Source of the DNA: Proteobacteria bacterium UBA3413 | Lineage (GTDB): Bacteria > Pseudomonadota > Gammaproteobacteria > Magnimaribacterales > D2472 | Length of the DNA: 38,986 nt | Direction: 5' to 3' | Assembly (NCBI GenBank): GCA_002358345.1 | Contig: DEOR01000034.1 | Coordinates: 1-38,986 of the forward strand | Shown here: piece by piece, positions 8,526-15,136 of the stretch | How positions within the stretch are numbered: the first letter of the stretch is position 1 | Layout: each line of letters starts with the position of its first letter | The notes under the pieces: model-generated | What the model saw: the letters and a program-made list of their open reading frames with translations, nothing else | Databases searched by the model: none | Told to the model about the DNA's origin: nothing | Translations under genes and position numbers: made by a program

Positions 8526-9485
8526 ATGATTAATAAACCAACACTAGGAATATTTGCTGGCTCAGCCTCAAAGAGGCTTGCGTCTGAAATAGTCAGTATC
8601 CTTGGATTAAAGCTTGGCCAAATCGAATTAAGCAAATTTTCAGACGGTGAGATCAAAGTAGAAATTCTTGAAAATGTTAGAGGGCACGAAGCCTATATCA
8701 TTCAATCTACATGCGCGCCCTCAAATACTAACTTAATGGAGCTAATGCTCATCACAGATGCGCTTAAAAGGTCTTCTGCATCTAAAATTACTGCAATCCT
8801 TCCTTACTATGGATATGCCCGCCAAGATAGAAGAGTGAGATCTGCGCGAGTACCAATTAGCGCAAAAGTGATTGCTGATATGATGAATACAGTAGGTATT
8901 GATAGGGTCTTAACGGTTGATCTGCACTCAGAATCAATTCAAGGGTTTTTTGATATGCCAGCTGATAATGTTTATGCAACGAAGATTATGCATGACGATA
9001 TTAAATCTCGCTCTTCATCTGATGAGAAAATTCTAGTTGTATCTCCTGATGTTGGTGGTGTAGTAAGAGCCAGAGCCCTGGCAAAATTTTTAGATGAGTC
9101 TGATCTTGCAATTATTGATAAAAGAAGGGCTACAACCAATGAATCAGAAGTGATGAACATTATTGGAGATGTGGCAGGAAGATGCTGCATAGTTCCAGAT
9201 GACATTATTGATACTGCAGGAACACTTTGCAATGCTGCGCAAGCCTTAAAAGATGCTGGGGCAGCTAAAGTGAAGGCTTATATCACCCACCCCGTTCTTT
9301 CTGGGTCAGCAATTGAAAGAATTACAAATTCCTCCATTGATGAATTAGTTGTAACCAATTCCATTCCACTGTCCACAGAAGCAGAAAAATGCAGTAAAAT
9401 ACGCGTCATTTCTCTTGCGCCAACAATTGCTGAATGCATTAGAAGATTAAACAATGAAGAGTCGCTGAGCGCTCTGTTCTTGTAA
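8526..9485 (+). CDS. prs: Ribose-phosphate pyrophosphokinase
   Basis: This 319-residue enzyme makes PRPP from ribose-5-phosphate and ATP for nucleotide, His and Trp synthesis. The start LGIFAGSASKRLASE is typical. The metal-binding DLHSESIQGFFDMPADN, the VSPDVGGVVRARALAK flexible-loop region and the PRPP signature DDIIDTAGTLCNAA are all present. The frame is open upstream into the tRNA-Gln gene, but ATG 8526 gives the normal N-terminus and lies 12 nt after the tRNA CCA end. No Shine-Dalgarno is visible in those 12 AT-rich bases, so the message may have a very short processed leader. The neighbours ispE, rplY and pth form the usual gammaproteobacterial group. Confidence 0.97.
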   Translation: MINKPTLGIFAGSASKRLASEIVSILGLKLGQIELSKFSDGEIKVEILENVRGHEAYIIQSTCAPSNTNLMELMLITDALKRSSASKITAILPYYGYARQDRRVRSARVPISAKVIADMMNTVGIDRVLTVDLHSESIQGFFDMPADNVYATKIMHDDIKSRSSSDEKILVVSPDVGGVVRARALAKFLDESDLAIIDKRRATTNESEVMNIIGDVAGRCCIVPDDIIDTAGTLCNAAQALKDAGAAKVKAYITHPVLSGSAIERITNSSIDELVVTNSIPLSTEAEKCSKIRVISLAPTIAECIRRLNNEESLSALFL

Positions 9486-9505
9486 AAAGTTTAAAGGTAC
9501 AACTT

Positions 9506-10180
9506 ATGTCAAATGAAATTATATTAAACGCAGATCTAAGAATTAGAACTGGAACTAACAAAACTCGTGAAATTAGGCGAGAAGACTCTATGGTGCCAGC
9601 TATTATTTATGGTAATGAGCAAGAATCTAAGAATATCAAAGTGAAGTTAAATGAGTTAACGAAGGCCTCAAAGAATGAACTTTTCTATACTCAGGTCTTA
9701 CTGATTAAACTTGAAGGTCAAGAAGAAAAAGTTGTATTAAAAGAACTTCAAAGGGAACCAGTGAAAGGAAAGTTCTTGCATGCTGACTTTCAGAGAGTAT
9801 CTGGAAAGACTAAGTTAAAAGTTGTAGTGCCATTTAGATTTATTGGTGAAGACAATTGTGAGGGCGTTAAAACTGACGGTGGTGTTATCGCAAAAGCTAT
9901 GTCAGAAATTGAAATAGCCTGTTTAGCAGGAAATATTCCAGAAGCTATAGAGATAGATATTACCAATCTAATGTTACATGAAGCTATTCGCTTAACTGAA
10001 TTAAAGCTACCCGAAGGAGCTGAAATACCAGGTCTAGATGCAGCACACGATCAAATGGTTGTGTCCGTGAATGCCCCAAGAGTCGAAGCTGAAATTGCAC
10101 CTGAAGGCGAGGCAACAGAGGAAGCATCAGATGCTAAAGATGATGAGGGCTCTGCAGATAACCCAGAAGAAAGTAGTTAA
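9506..10180 (+). CDS. rplY: 50S ribosomal protein L25, long CTC/TL5 type
   Basis: The 224-residue protein binds 5S rRNA. The N-terminal domain (about 1-95) has RTGTNKTREIRREDSMVPAIIYG and LKELQREPVKGKFLHADFQRVSG. The CTC-type C-terminal beta domain (about 100-190) includes FRFIGEDNCEGVKTDGGV and HEAIRLTELKLPEGAEIPGL. A strongly acidic tail rich in Glu, Asp and Ala follows to residue 224. E. coli L25 has only the first domain, so this is the longer form common in other gammaproteobacteria. AAAGG lies about 9 nt before the ATG. The gene follows prs by 20 nt. Confidence 0.95.
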   Translation: MSNEIILNADLRIRTGTNKTREIRREDSMVPAIIYGNEQESKNIKVKLNELTKASKNELFYTQVLLIKLEGQEEKVVLKELQREPVKGKFLHADFQRVSGKTKLKVVVPFRFIGEDNCEGVKTDGGVIAKAMSEIEIACLAGNIPEAIEIDITNLMLHEAIRLTELKLPEGAEIPGLDAAHDQMVVSVNAPRVEAEIAPEGEATEEASDAKDDEGSADNPEESS

Positions 10181-10194
10181 GTTGCAACTAAACT

Positions 10195-10758
10195 ATGCCT
10201 AATATAAGTATTCTTGGCCTAGGAAATCCTGGTCAGAAATATGATGATACTCGGCACAATATTGGAAAAGACTGGGTCATCAACTATTGTCTGCAAAACA
10301 ACATTGATCTCAAGATAAAAAGTAAGTTAGATTCCTCTGTTGCTGTTTCAGCAGATGAGAAAATTCTTTGGGGCTATCCAAATTTATATGTCAATGAGTC
10401 TGGTCAGTCTATTTATAAGATAATCAAAAATACAAACCTACAGCTTATAGATACGGTAATCTTGCATGATGACTTAGATCTGCCTATGGGCACAATAAAA
10501 CTTAAAGTTGAAGGGGGTCACGGCGGCCACAATGGGCTTAAAAGTATTATCAGCTTAGTGGGCAATAGTTTTCTTCGAATCAGGATAGGCATAGGTCATC
10601 CAGGACAAAAAGAAGATGTGACTAATTGGGTGTTAGGTAAATTCAAGCCTCATGAAAAAAAACTATTAGATGATAGTTATCTAGAATTTTTAAATATTAT
10701 TGAGTTACTTGCAGACAAGCAAATTGCAAAAGTTCAGCTCCAACTTCACACAGGATAA
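10195..10758 (+). CDS. pth: Peptidyl-tRNA hydrolase
   Basis: This 187-residue protein has the standard length. It recycles peptidyl-tRNAs dropped from stalled ribosomes by cleaving the ester bond. It begins ISILGLGNPGQKYDDTRHNIG, supplying the substrate Asn11 and catalytic His21. The acidic partner is in LHDDLDLPMG. The tRNA/peptide groove motif is GGHGGHNGLKSI, followed by LRIRIGIGHPG and NWVLGKF. It lies 14 nt after rplY and 2 nt before ychF, the conserved prs-rplY-pth-ychF run, and is probably co-transcribed. Confidence 0.97.
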   Translation: MPNISILGLGNPGQKYDDTRHNIGKDWVINYCLQNNIDLKIKSKLDSSVAVSADEKILWGYPNLYVNESGQSIYKIIKNTNLQLIDTVILHDDLDLPMGTIKLKVEGGHGGHNGLKSIISLVGNSFLRIRIGIGHPGQKEDVTNWVLGKFKPHEKKLLDDSYLEFLNIIELLADKQIAKVQLQLHTG

Positions 10759-10760
10759 AT

Positions 10761-11846
10761 ATGGGTTTTAAATGCGGAATTCTTGGATTGCCTAATGTAG
10801 GTAAATCTACGCTTTTTAATGCTATAACAAAATCAGCAATACCTGCTGAAAACTTTCCATTTTGTACTATAGAACCTAATGTGGGTATCGTAAATGTCCC
10901 TGATACAAGATTGATTGCAATTAATAAGATAGCAAATTCAGAAAAAGTTATACCAACTACTATGAGTTTTGTAGATATTGCAGGATTGGTCAAAGGGGCC
11001 TCGAAAGGTGAAGGCCTAGGCAACGCATTTTTATCAAATATTCGAGAGATGAATGCCCTGCTTCATGTTGTGAGATGCTTTGAAGATGATAATGTCGTCC
11101 ATGTAGAAGGTGCAGTTGATCCATTGAGTGATCTAGAGACAATTAATTTAGAATTGATCTTTGCCGATATTGAAGTCCTCGATAAACGATTGCTAAAATT
11201 AGAAAAATTAATTAGGTCTGGTGATGCCCAAGCTAAATTAGATCAAATGGTAATTAATTCCCTAAAAGATTTAATGAGTAATGGAGCTCTACCAAAGTTA
11301 GATACATTTAATAATGAAGAACTTGCTTTTATTAATAGCTTAAATTTGCTTTCGACTAAGCCCATGCTATTAATTGCAAACTTATCAGACGATGAATCAA
11401 AAAATAAAATTAAAGACATTCAAGAATACGCTACTGTAAACTCAATAGGGATTATTCCTGCGGTGGTAAAAATAGAGCATGAGCTTGCTAACCTTGACGA
11501 GGAAGAGCAACACGAATATCTAGAGCTACTTGGTATGGATGAACCAGTCCTTAATAAAATTATTTTAGCCGGTTATAAGCTATTAAATCTAGAGACTTAT
11601 TTTACCTCTGGGCCGAAAGAATCTAGAGCTTGGACCATTCATGAAAATGCGTTAGCCCCTCAAGCAGCTGGAGTCATTCATAGTGATTTTGAAAGAGGTT
11701 TTATAAAAGCGGAGGTTATATCCTATTCTGATTTTATTTCTTGTGGGGGAGAAGCTGGAGCTAAAAAAGAAGGAAAATTAAGACTTGAGGGTAAAGACTA
11801 TATAGTCCGAGATGGAGATATTATTCATTTTAAATTTAATGTTTGA
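10761..11846 (+). CDS. ychF: Ribosome-binding ATPase YchF/OLA1
   Basis: This 361-residue Obg-family P-loop protein binds ribosomes and hydrolyses ATP rather than GTP. G1 is GLPNVGKSTLFNAIT (about 8-22), the switch region is NFPFCTIEPNVG, G3 is DIAGLVKGASKGEGLGN, and the divergent G4 (LIANLSDD instead of NKxD) is the feature that allows ATP. A C-terminal TGS domain (about 278-361) includes the region ending RDGDIIHFKFNV. The ATG follows the pth stop by 2 nt. A TATAAT at 11849-11854 just after the stop may serve the tRNA-Met downstream. Confidence 0.97.
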   Translation: MGFKCGILGLPNVGKSTLFNAITKSAIPAENFPFCTIEPNVGIVNVPDTRLIAINKIANSEKVIPTTMSFVDIAGLVKGASKGEGLGNAFLSNIREMNALLHVVRCFEDDNVVHVEGAVDPLSDLETINLELIFADIEVLDKRLLKLEKLIRSGDAQAKLDQMVINSLKDLMSNGALPKLDTFNNEELAFINSLNLLSTKPMLLIANLSDDESKNKIKDIQEYATVNSIGIIPAVVKIEHELANLDEEEQHEYLELLGMDEPVLNKIILAGYKLLNLETYFTSGPKESRAWTIHENALAPQAAGVIHSDFERGFIKAEVISYSDFISCGGEAGAKKEGKLRLEGKDYIVRDGDIIHFKFNV

Positions 11847-11880
11847 CTTATAATTGGACTTCTTTATCATTTCCAAGTTT

Positions 11881-11957
11881 GGCTATGTAGCTCAGATGGT
11901 TAGAGCACAGCACTCATAACGCTGGGGTCGGTGGTTCAATTCCACCCATAGCCACCA
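11881..11957 (+). tRNA. Elongator tRNA-Met (anticodon CAT)
   Basis: A 77-nt tRNA with acceptor GGCTATG/CATAGCC, A73 and encoded CCA. The anticodon loop is CTCATAA, the T-arm GGTGG-TTCAATT-CCACC. The paired 1-72 end and normal D-stem exclude the initiator. C4-G69 and C5-G68, used by lysidine synthetase on tRNA-Ile2, are absent (U4-A69, A5-U68), so methionine is favoured. The anticodon stem CAGCA/CGCTG has an A31-C39 mismatch next to the loop. A TATAAT at 11849-11854 with a poor -35 could be its promoter. Position after ychF is conserved in pseudomonads. Confidence 0.93.
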
Positions 11958-12006
11958 TCATTGATTGAGATTAAAGAAATTATAGGTTGAGAGCCATCCA
12001 GAATTT

Positions 12007-12032
12007 CCTAAAAAAGTTTTTACTTCTTTAGG
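12007..12032 (-). terminator. Stem-loop spanning the stop codon of the distal small-protein gene
   Basis: On the minus strand an 11-bp stem with one G-U pair and a four-A loop starts in the last codons of the 12020-12250 gene and includes its TAA. The six Ts lie in the 3' arm rather than after it, so this is a 3'-end stem-loop that may protect the mRNA or act as a weak terminator. It lies opposite the tRNA-Met transcript. Confidence 0.5.
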
Positions 12033-12250
12033 TATGCAAGAATAATAACTACTGAGATAAGGGCAAGTAAGCCATCTTCTCCAAGCATTTTGATTATTGC
12101 AGCAACGTTGGTATAAACGTCTCCAACAAAAGGAGTTGTGGGGCCAAAGATTATACCTAGAAGCAGTGAAACAGAGACTAATGGTATTAGCACACCATTT
12201 ACTTTCCAGATAAATGTTTGAATTCCTTTGAGGGTTAAATTAAAGTCCAT
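12020..12250 (-). CDS. Small two-helix membrane protein, family not recognised (paralogue B)
   Basis: I do not recognise this 76-residue protein. It has two strongly hydrophobic segments (about 17-36 and 60-74), joined by a loop with FGPTTPFVGDV, and ends in LKK. An amphipathic N-terminus (1-16) precedes the first. Aligned on FG, D-V, N, A, L, G and the terminal L-K, it matches the 71-residue protein encoded just upstream, without gaps from the DV to the end, so the two are tandem paralogues. No Shine-Dalgarno is seen. The ATG is 11 nt after the T-tract of a strong terminator, and a TATAAA ends 6 nt before the ATG, which would give a leaderless mRNA if used. Expression by terminator read-through is the alternative. 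Function unknown; a holin-like, stress or structural membrane role is only speculation. Confidence 0.7.
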   Translation of the reverse strand: MDFNLTLKGIQTFIWKVNGVLIPLVSVSLLLGIIFGPTTPFVGDVYTNVAAIIKMLGEDGLLALISVVIILAYLKK

Positions 12251-12261
12251 ATTTTATTTAT

Positions 12262-12297
12262 AAAAAAAATTAAGAAGGGCTTACGCCCTTCTTAATT
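12262..12297 (-). terminator. Strong intrinsic terminator between the two small-protein genes
   Basis: A perfect 13-bp stem (12268-12280 with 12285-12297) closes a 4-nt loop with a GGGC/GCCC core. On the minus strand it is followed by a run of about eight Ts (12262-12269, partly in the stem). On the plus strand there is no comparable T run, so it acts mainly on leftward transcripts, ending the mRNA of the 12310-12525 gene 12 nt after its stop and almost on top of the next gene's start. Confidence 0.9.
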
Positions 12298-12309
12298 TAT
12301 TACTTAAGT

Positions 12310-12525
12310 TTACTTAAGAAGACTCACTAAAACTGCTAAAACAAGCAGTCCAACAACTCCACCATTAGCTAGTGTTTCCACTAAAGCAGTAATGTTGCCA
12401 ATCACATCTAGTCCAAGCATATCACCGAAAGCTAAGCTTCCAACAATTCCAAGTCCTAGGATTCCCGTAATGACGCTAGTTAGATTTGCAACTAGTTCAT
12501 TTATCATTCTCCATGCATTATCCAT
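12310..12525 (-). CDS. Small two-helix membrane protein, family not recognised (paralogue A)
   Basis: This 71-residue protein has an amphipathic N-terminal segment (DNAWRMINELVANL), a first hydrophobic helix (about 18-33, ILGLGIVGSLAF), a short loop with FGDMLGLDVIGN, and a second helix (about 56-70) ending LLK. The composition is rich in Leu, Val and Gly, with no Cys, His or catalytic motif. It is homologous to the adjacent 76-residue protein. A good AGGGGG ribosome site precedes the ATG and a strong terminator follows the stop, the layout of a short, abundant monocistronic mRNA. A possible promoter lies at 12541-12567. I infer high expression but cannot assign a function. It lies 150 nt downstream of pnp in the same direction. 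Confidence 0.78.
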   Translation of the reverse strand: MDNAWRMINELVANLTSVITGILGLGIVGSLAFGDMLGLDVIGNITALVETLANGGVVGLLVLAVLVSLLK

Positions 12526-12540
12526 AATTTCCCCCTATGG

Positions 12541-12567
12541 TTTATATGATGTTAACCCTCATATCAA
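12541..12567 (-). promoter_or_regulatory. Candidate promoter for the small-protein gene
   Basis: On the minus strand TTGATA (12567-12562) and TATAAA (12546-12541) are separated by 15 nt, a short spacer. Each differs from the sigma-70 consensus at one position. Transcription would start within 15 nt of the ATG, just before the AGGGGG ribosome site. Confidence 0.4.
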
Positions 12568-12628
12568 ATCACAAATGAGATGTTGTATGCAAGTACTAGG
12601 TAATGAAAAATTTTATATTTCTTGACAT

Positions 12629-12666
12629 TATATAAAATTATGATAAGCCATAAAATGACTTATCAT
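12629..12666 (-). terminator. Probable terminator of rpsO-pnp
   Basis: A 10-bp stem (12640-12649 with 12657-12666) with one G-U pair and a 7-nt loop begins 9 nt after the pnp stop and is followed on the minus strand by AATTTTATA. It is AU-rich and of modest strength. It separates pnp from the small-protein genes. Confidence 0.6.
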
Positions 12667-12675
12667 TTTGAATGA

Positions 12676-14766
12676 TTATTCTTCGATTGCTTTTTTAGAA
12701 AGCTTCATCTTCCCGCGATCAAAACCTATCAGTTTAACCTTGATGATGTCACCTTCCGTGAGAACATCTGAAACATTCTCAACCCTTTCAGCGGAGATCT
12801 CTGAGACATGAAGTAAACCATCTTTGCCAGGAAGAATGTTTACAAAAGCGCCAAAGTCTACGATTTTAACTACCTTGCCTTCATATATCTTATTTAACTC
12901 TGGATCTTCAATAATGCCTTCTATGATCTCTAAAGCAGCAAGCATGATTGATTGTGTTTCACCAAAGATGGTGACGACACCATCATCGTTAACATCGATA
13001 GATGCGCCAGTATCAGCTTGCATGGCTTTAATAACAGCCCCGCCTTTACCTATGATCTCTTTAATCTTATCTTGATGAACTGTAATTTTTTTCATCGCAG
13101 GGGTGTTATCAGATAATTCTTTAGGTCCGGATATTACAGCATTCATTTTTTCTAAAATATGCAATCTTGCAGTTTTAGCCTTTTCTAATGCAGACTCCAT
13201 AATGTCAGCAGTAATGCCCTGAACCTTAATGTCCATTTGCAAGGCGGTCACGCCATCTTTTGTTCCTGCAACTTTAAAGTCCATGTCTCCGAGATGATCT
13301 TCATCACCAAGAATATCAGTTAGCACTGCAAAGTTATCGGCTTCCTTGATCAAGCCCATTGCAATTCCAGCAACTGGATTTGTGATTGGGACGCCAGCAT
13401 CCATGAGTGATAGCGAGGTACCACATACAGAAGCCATGGAGCTAGAACCATTAGACTCAGTAATTTCAGATACGACTCTCAAGGTATAACCAAACTCTTC
13501 TGGGTTAGGCAAAACAGCCTTGATAGCTCTTTTGGCTAAGTTGCCATGGCCAATTTCACGTCTTTTTGGTCCAAGAGGCATGCCAATTTCGCCAACACTG
13601 TATGCAGGAAAATTATAATGAAGCATAAATTGATTGTGTTGCTCTCCGTTTAGGCTCTCAATTCTTTGAGCATCTCTGGTGGATCCAAGGGTTGCTACTA
13701 CCAACGCTTGCGTTTCACCTCGAGTAAACAAGGAAGAACCATGTGCGCTTGGAAGGACACCTGTTTCTACAAAAATTGGTCTCACCGTATCACGATCCCT
13801 GCCATCAATTCGAGGCTCATTGGAAAGAATACTTTTTCTGACTACGTCTTTTTCAACTGCTTTAAAGGCATTCATAAGCTTGCCTTTTTCCAAATCATCA
13901 AGATCGGCAGCATACTTTTCTATAATCTGATCTTTAATCGCATGAATTGCGTCTCCACGCTCAGCTTTATCTGCTATTTTAAAAGCAGCAGCAATGTCAC
14001 CTGTAAAAGATTCTGCAATCTTTGTTGTAAAATCAGTAGTCACAGTGTCTTCTGAGAACTCCCAAGGAGTCGGATTAACTTTAGCTCTTAAGTCTGAGCA
14101 GGCTTTGATTACTTTTTGCATTTCTTGATGCCCAAAAAGTACTGAGCCCAACATAATGTCTTCGCTAAGCTCACTGGCTTCTGATTCGACCATAAGGACG
14201 GCATCGGCTGTTCCTGCTACCACCATATCCAACATAGAGTTCTCTAGCTCTGCTGGAGATGGGTTTAATACAAAGTTGCTATCAATAAATCCAACTCTTG
14301 CTGCTCCAAGAGGACCCTGAAAAGGGACGCCTGAGATAGAAAGAGCGGCAGAGGCTCCAATTAATGAGGCGATATCTGGGTTGATGTTTTTATCAGCCGA
14401 TAGAACTGTACAAAATATTTGCACTTCATTTTTAAAATCTTCAGGAAACAAAGGTCTAATTGGCCTATCTATAAGCCTTGAAGTTAGTGTTTCTTCTTCA
14501 GTTGGGCGAGCTTCTCTCTTAAAATATCCTCCAGGAATTTTACCTGCTGCATAAAATTTTTCTTGGTAAAAAACTGCTAGAGGGAAAAAATCTTTTCTAG
14601 GATCTGCTTCTTTTCTGGCAACCATTGTTGTTAACACAACTAGGTTATCAATAGTCACGATAATACTGGATGTTGCCTGTCTAGCAATTTTACCGGTTTC
14701 TATTTTTACAGTCTTATTTCCGTATTCAAACTCTACGGACTGAGTATTTAATTTATTGTCTTCCAC
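12676..14766 (-). CDS. pnp: Polyribonucleotide nucleotidyltransferase (PNPase)
   Basis: This 696-residue 3'-5' phosphorolytic exoribonuclease takes part in mRNA decay. Two RNase PH domains (about 1-225 and 310-540) flank a helical linker. Recognisable segments include FFPLAVFYQEKFYAAGKIPGG, RDGRDRD-type sequence (PRIDGRDRDTVRPI) and the second-core MDFKVAGTKDGVTALQMDIK, whose acidic residues bind metal. KH (about 553-610, with IIGKGGAVIKAMQ) and S1 (about 618-690, VVKIVDFGAFVNILPGKDGLLHVSEI) domains follow. Translation starts at a GTG (14766-14764) preceded by AAGGA. The rpsO-pnp gap is only 13 nt, too short for the RNase III hairpin that mediates PNPase autoregulation in E. coli. Confidence 0.97.
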   Translation of the reverse strand: MEDNKLNTQSVEFEYGNKTVKIETGKIARQATSSIIVTIDNLVVLTTMVARKEADPRKDFFPLAVFYQEKFYAAGKIPGGYFKREARPTEEETLTSRLIDRPIRPLFPEDFKNEVQIFCTVLSADKNINPDIASLIGASAALSISGVPFQGPLGAARVGFIDSNFVLNPSPAELENSMLDMVVAGTADAVLMVESEASELSEDIMLGSVLFGHQEMQKVIKACSDLRAKVNPTPWEFSEDTVTTDFTTKIAESFTGDIAAAFKIADKAERGDAIHAIKDQIIEKYAADLDDLEKGKLMNAFKAVEKDVVRKSILSNEPRIDGRDRDTVRPIFVETGVLPSAHGSSLFTRGETQALVVATLGSTRDAQRIESLNGEQHNQFMLHYNFPAYSVGEIGMPLGPKRREIGHGNLAKRAIKAVLPNPEEFGYTLRVVSEITESNGSSSMASVCGTSLSLMDAGVPITNPVAGIAMGLIKEADNFAVLTDILGDEDHLGDMDFKVAGTKDGVTALQMDIKVQGITADIMESALEKAKTARLHILEKMNAVISGPKELSDNTPAMKKITVHQDKIKEIIGKGGAVIKAMQADTGASIDVNDDGVVTIFGETQSIMLAALEIIEGIIEDPELNKIYEGKVVKIVDFGAFVNILPGKDGLLHVSEISAERVENVSDVLTEGDIIKVKLIGFDRGKMKLSKKAIEE

Positions 14767-14779
14767 GATTTTCCTTTAT

Positions 14780-15049
14780 TTATCCTCTTAACTTAAGAGA
14801 TTTTATTATTGCTTGATAGCTTTCTAGATTTTTTCTTTTCAGATAAGCCAATAGCTTTCTTCTTAAATTAACCATTCTGATTAGACCTGTTCTCGAGTGA
14901 TGATCTTTTTTATGAATTTTAAAATGGGATTGGAGTTTATTGATATTCTCTGACAAAAGGGCAATCTGCACTTCTGGTGAGCCAGTGTCAGCGTCGCTGT
15001 TCTGGAATTCTTTAACAATTTTATTCTTTTCTTCTTTTAATAAAGCCAT
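14780..15049 (-). CDS. rpsO: 30S ribosomal protein S15
   Basis: The 89-residue length is exactly that of the family. S15 binds the 16S rRNA central-domain three-way junction and is an early assembly protein. Typical segments are DTGSPEVQIALLSENINKLQSHFKIHKKDHHSR and LIRMVNLRRKLLAYLKRKN. A strong AAGGAG lies 8 nt before the ATG. A terminator-like hairpin (15073-15108) lies between truB and this gene, close to the ribosome site. rpsO and pnp are separated by 13 nt and are surely one transcript. Confidence 0.98.
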   Translation of the reverse strand: MALLKEEKNKIVKEFQNSDADTGSPEVQIALLSENINKLQSHFKIHKKDHHSRTGLIRMVNLRRKLLAYLKRKNLESYQAIIKSLKLRG

Positions 15050-15072
15050 GTTTTTCTCCTTGGATATGCTCT

Positions 15073-15108
15073 AAAAAATACTCAAACCTTGCATATCTAA
15101 AGTTTGAG
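15073..15108 (-). terminator. Intrinsic terminator/attenuator between truB and rpsO
   Basis: On the minus strand a 10-bp stem (15099-15108 pairs with 15081-15090, one G-U) with an 8-nt loop is followed by TATTTTTTAG. It starts 28 nt after truB and ends about 24 nt before the rpsO ATG. It could end the infB-truB transcript, or serve as an attenuator if the rpsO promoter lies in the end of truB. Confidence 0.75.
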
Positions 15109-15136
15109 ATGCTGTAGCTTATTACTAATTAGGCTT

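Noticed and set aside
11881..11957. Reading of the CAT tRNA as tRNA-Ile2 (lysidine)
   Set aside because: The acceptor stem lacks C4-G69 and C5-G68, and the gene is closest to elongator tRNA-Met, also by its place after ychF.
12262..12300. The 12268-12297 stem as a two-way terminator
   Set aside because: There is no T-run on the plus strand after the stem, so rightward termination is not supported.
13666..14055. 129-codon plus-strand open frame within pnp
   Set aside because: It is antisense to a well-conserved pnp region, its sequence shows no known family or composition of a real protein, and no ribosome site is clear.
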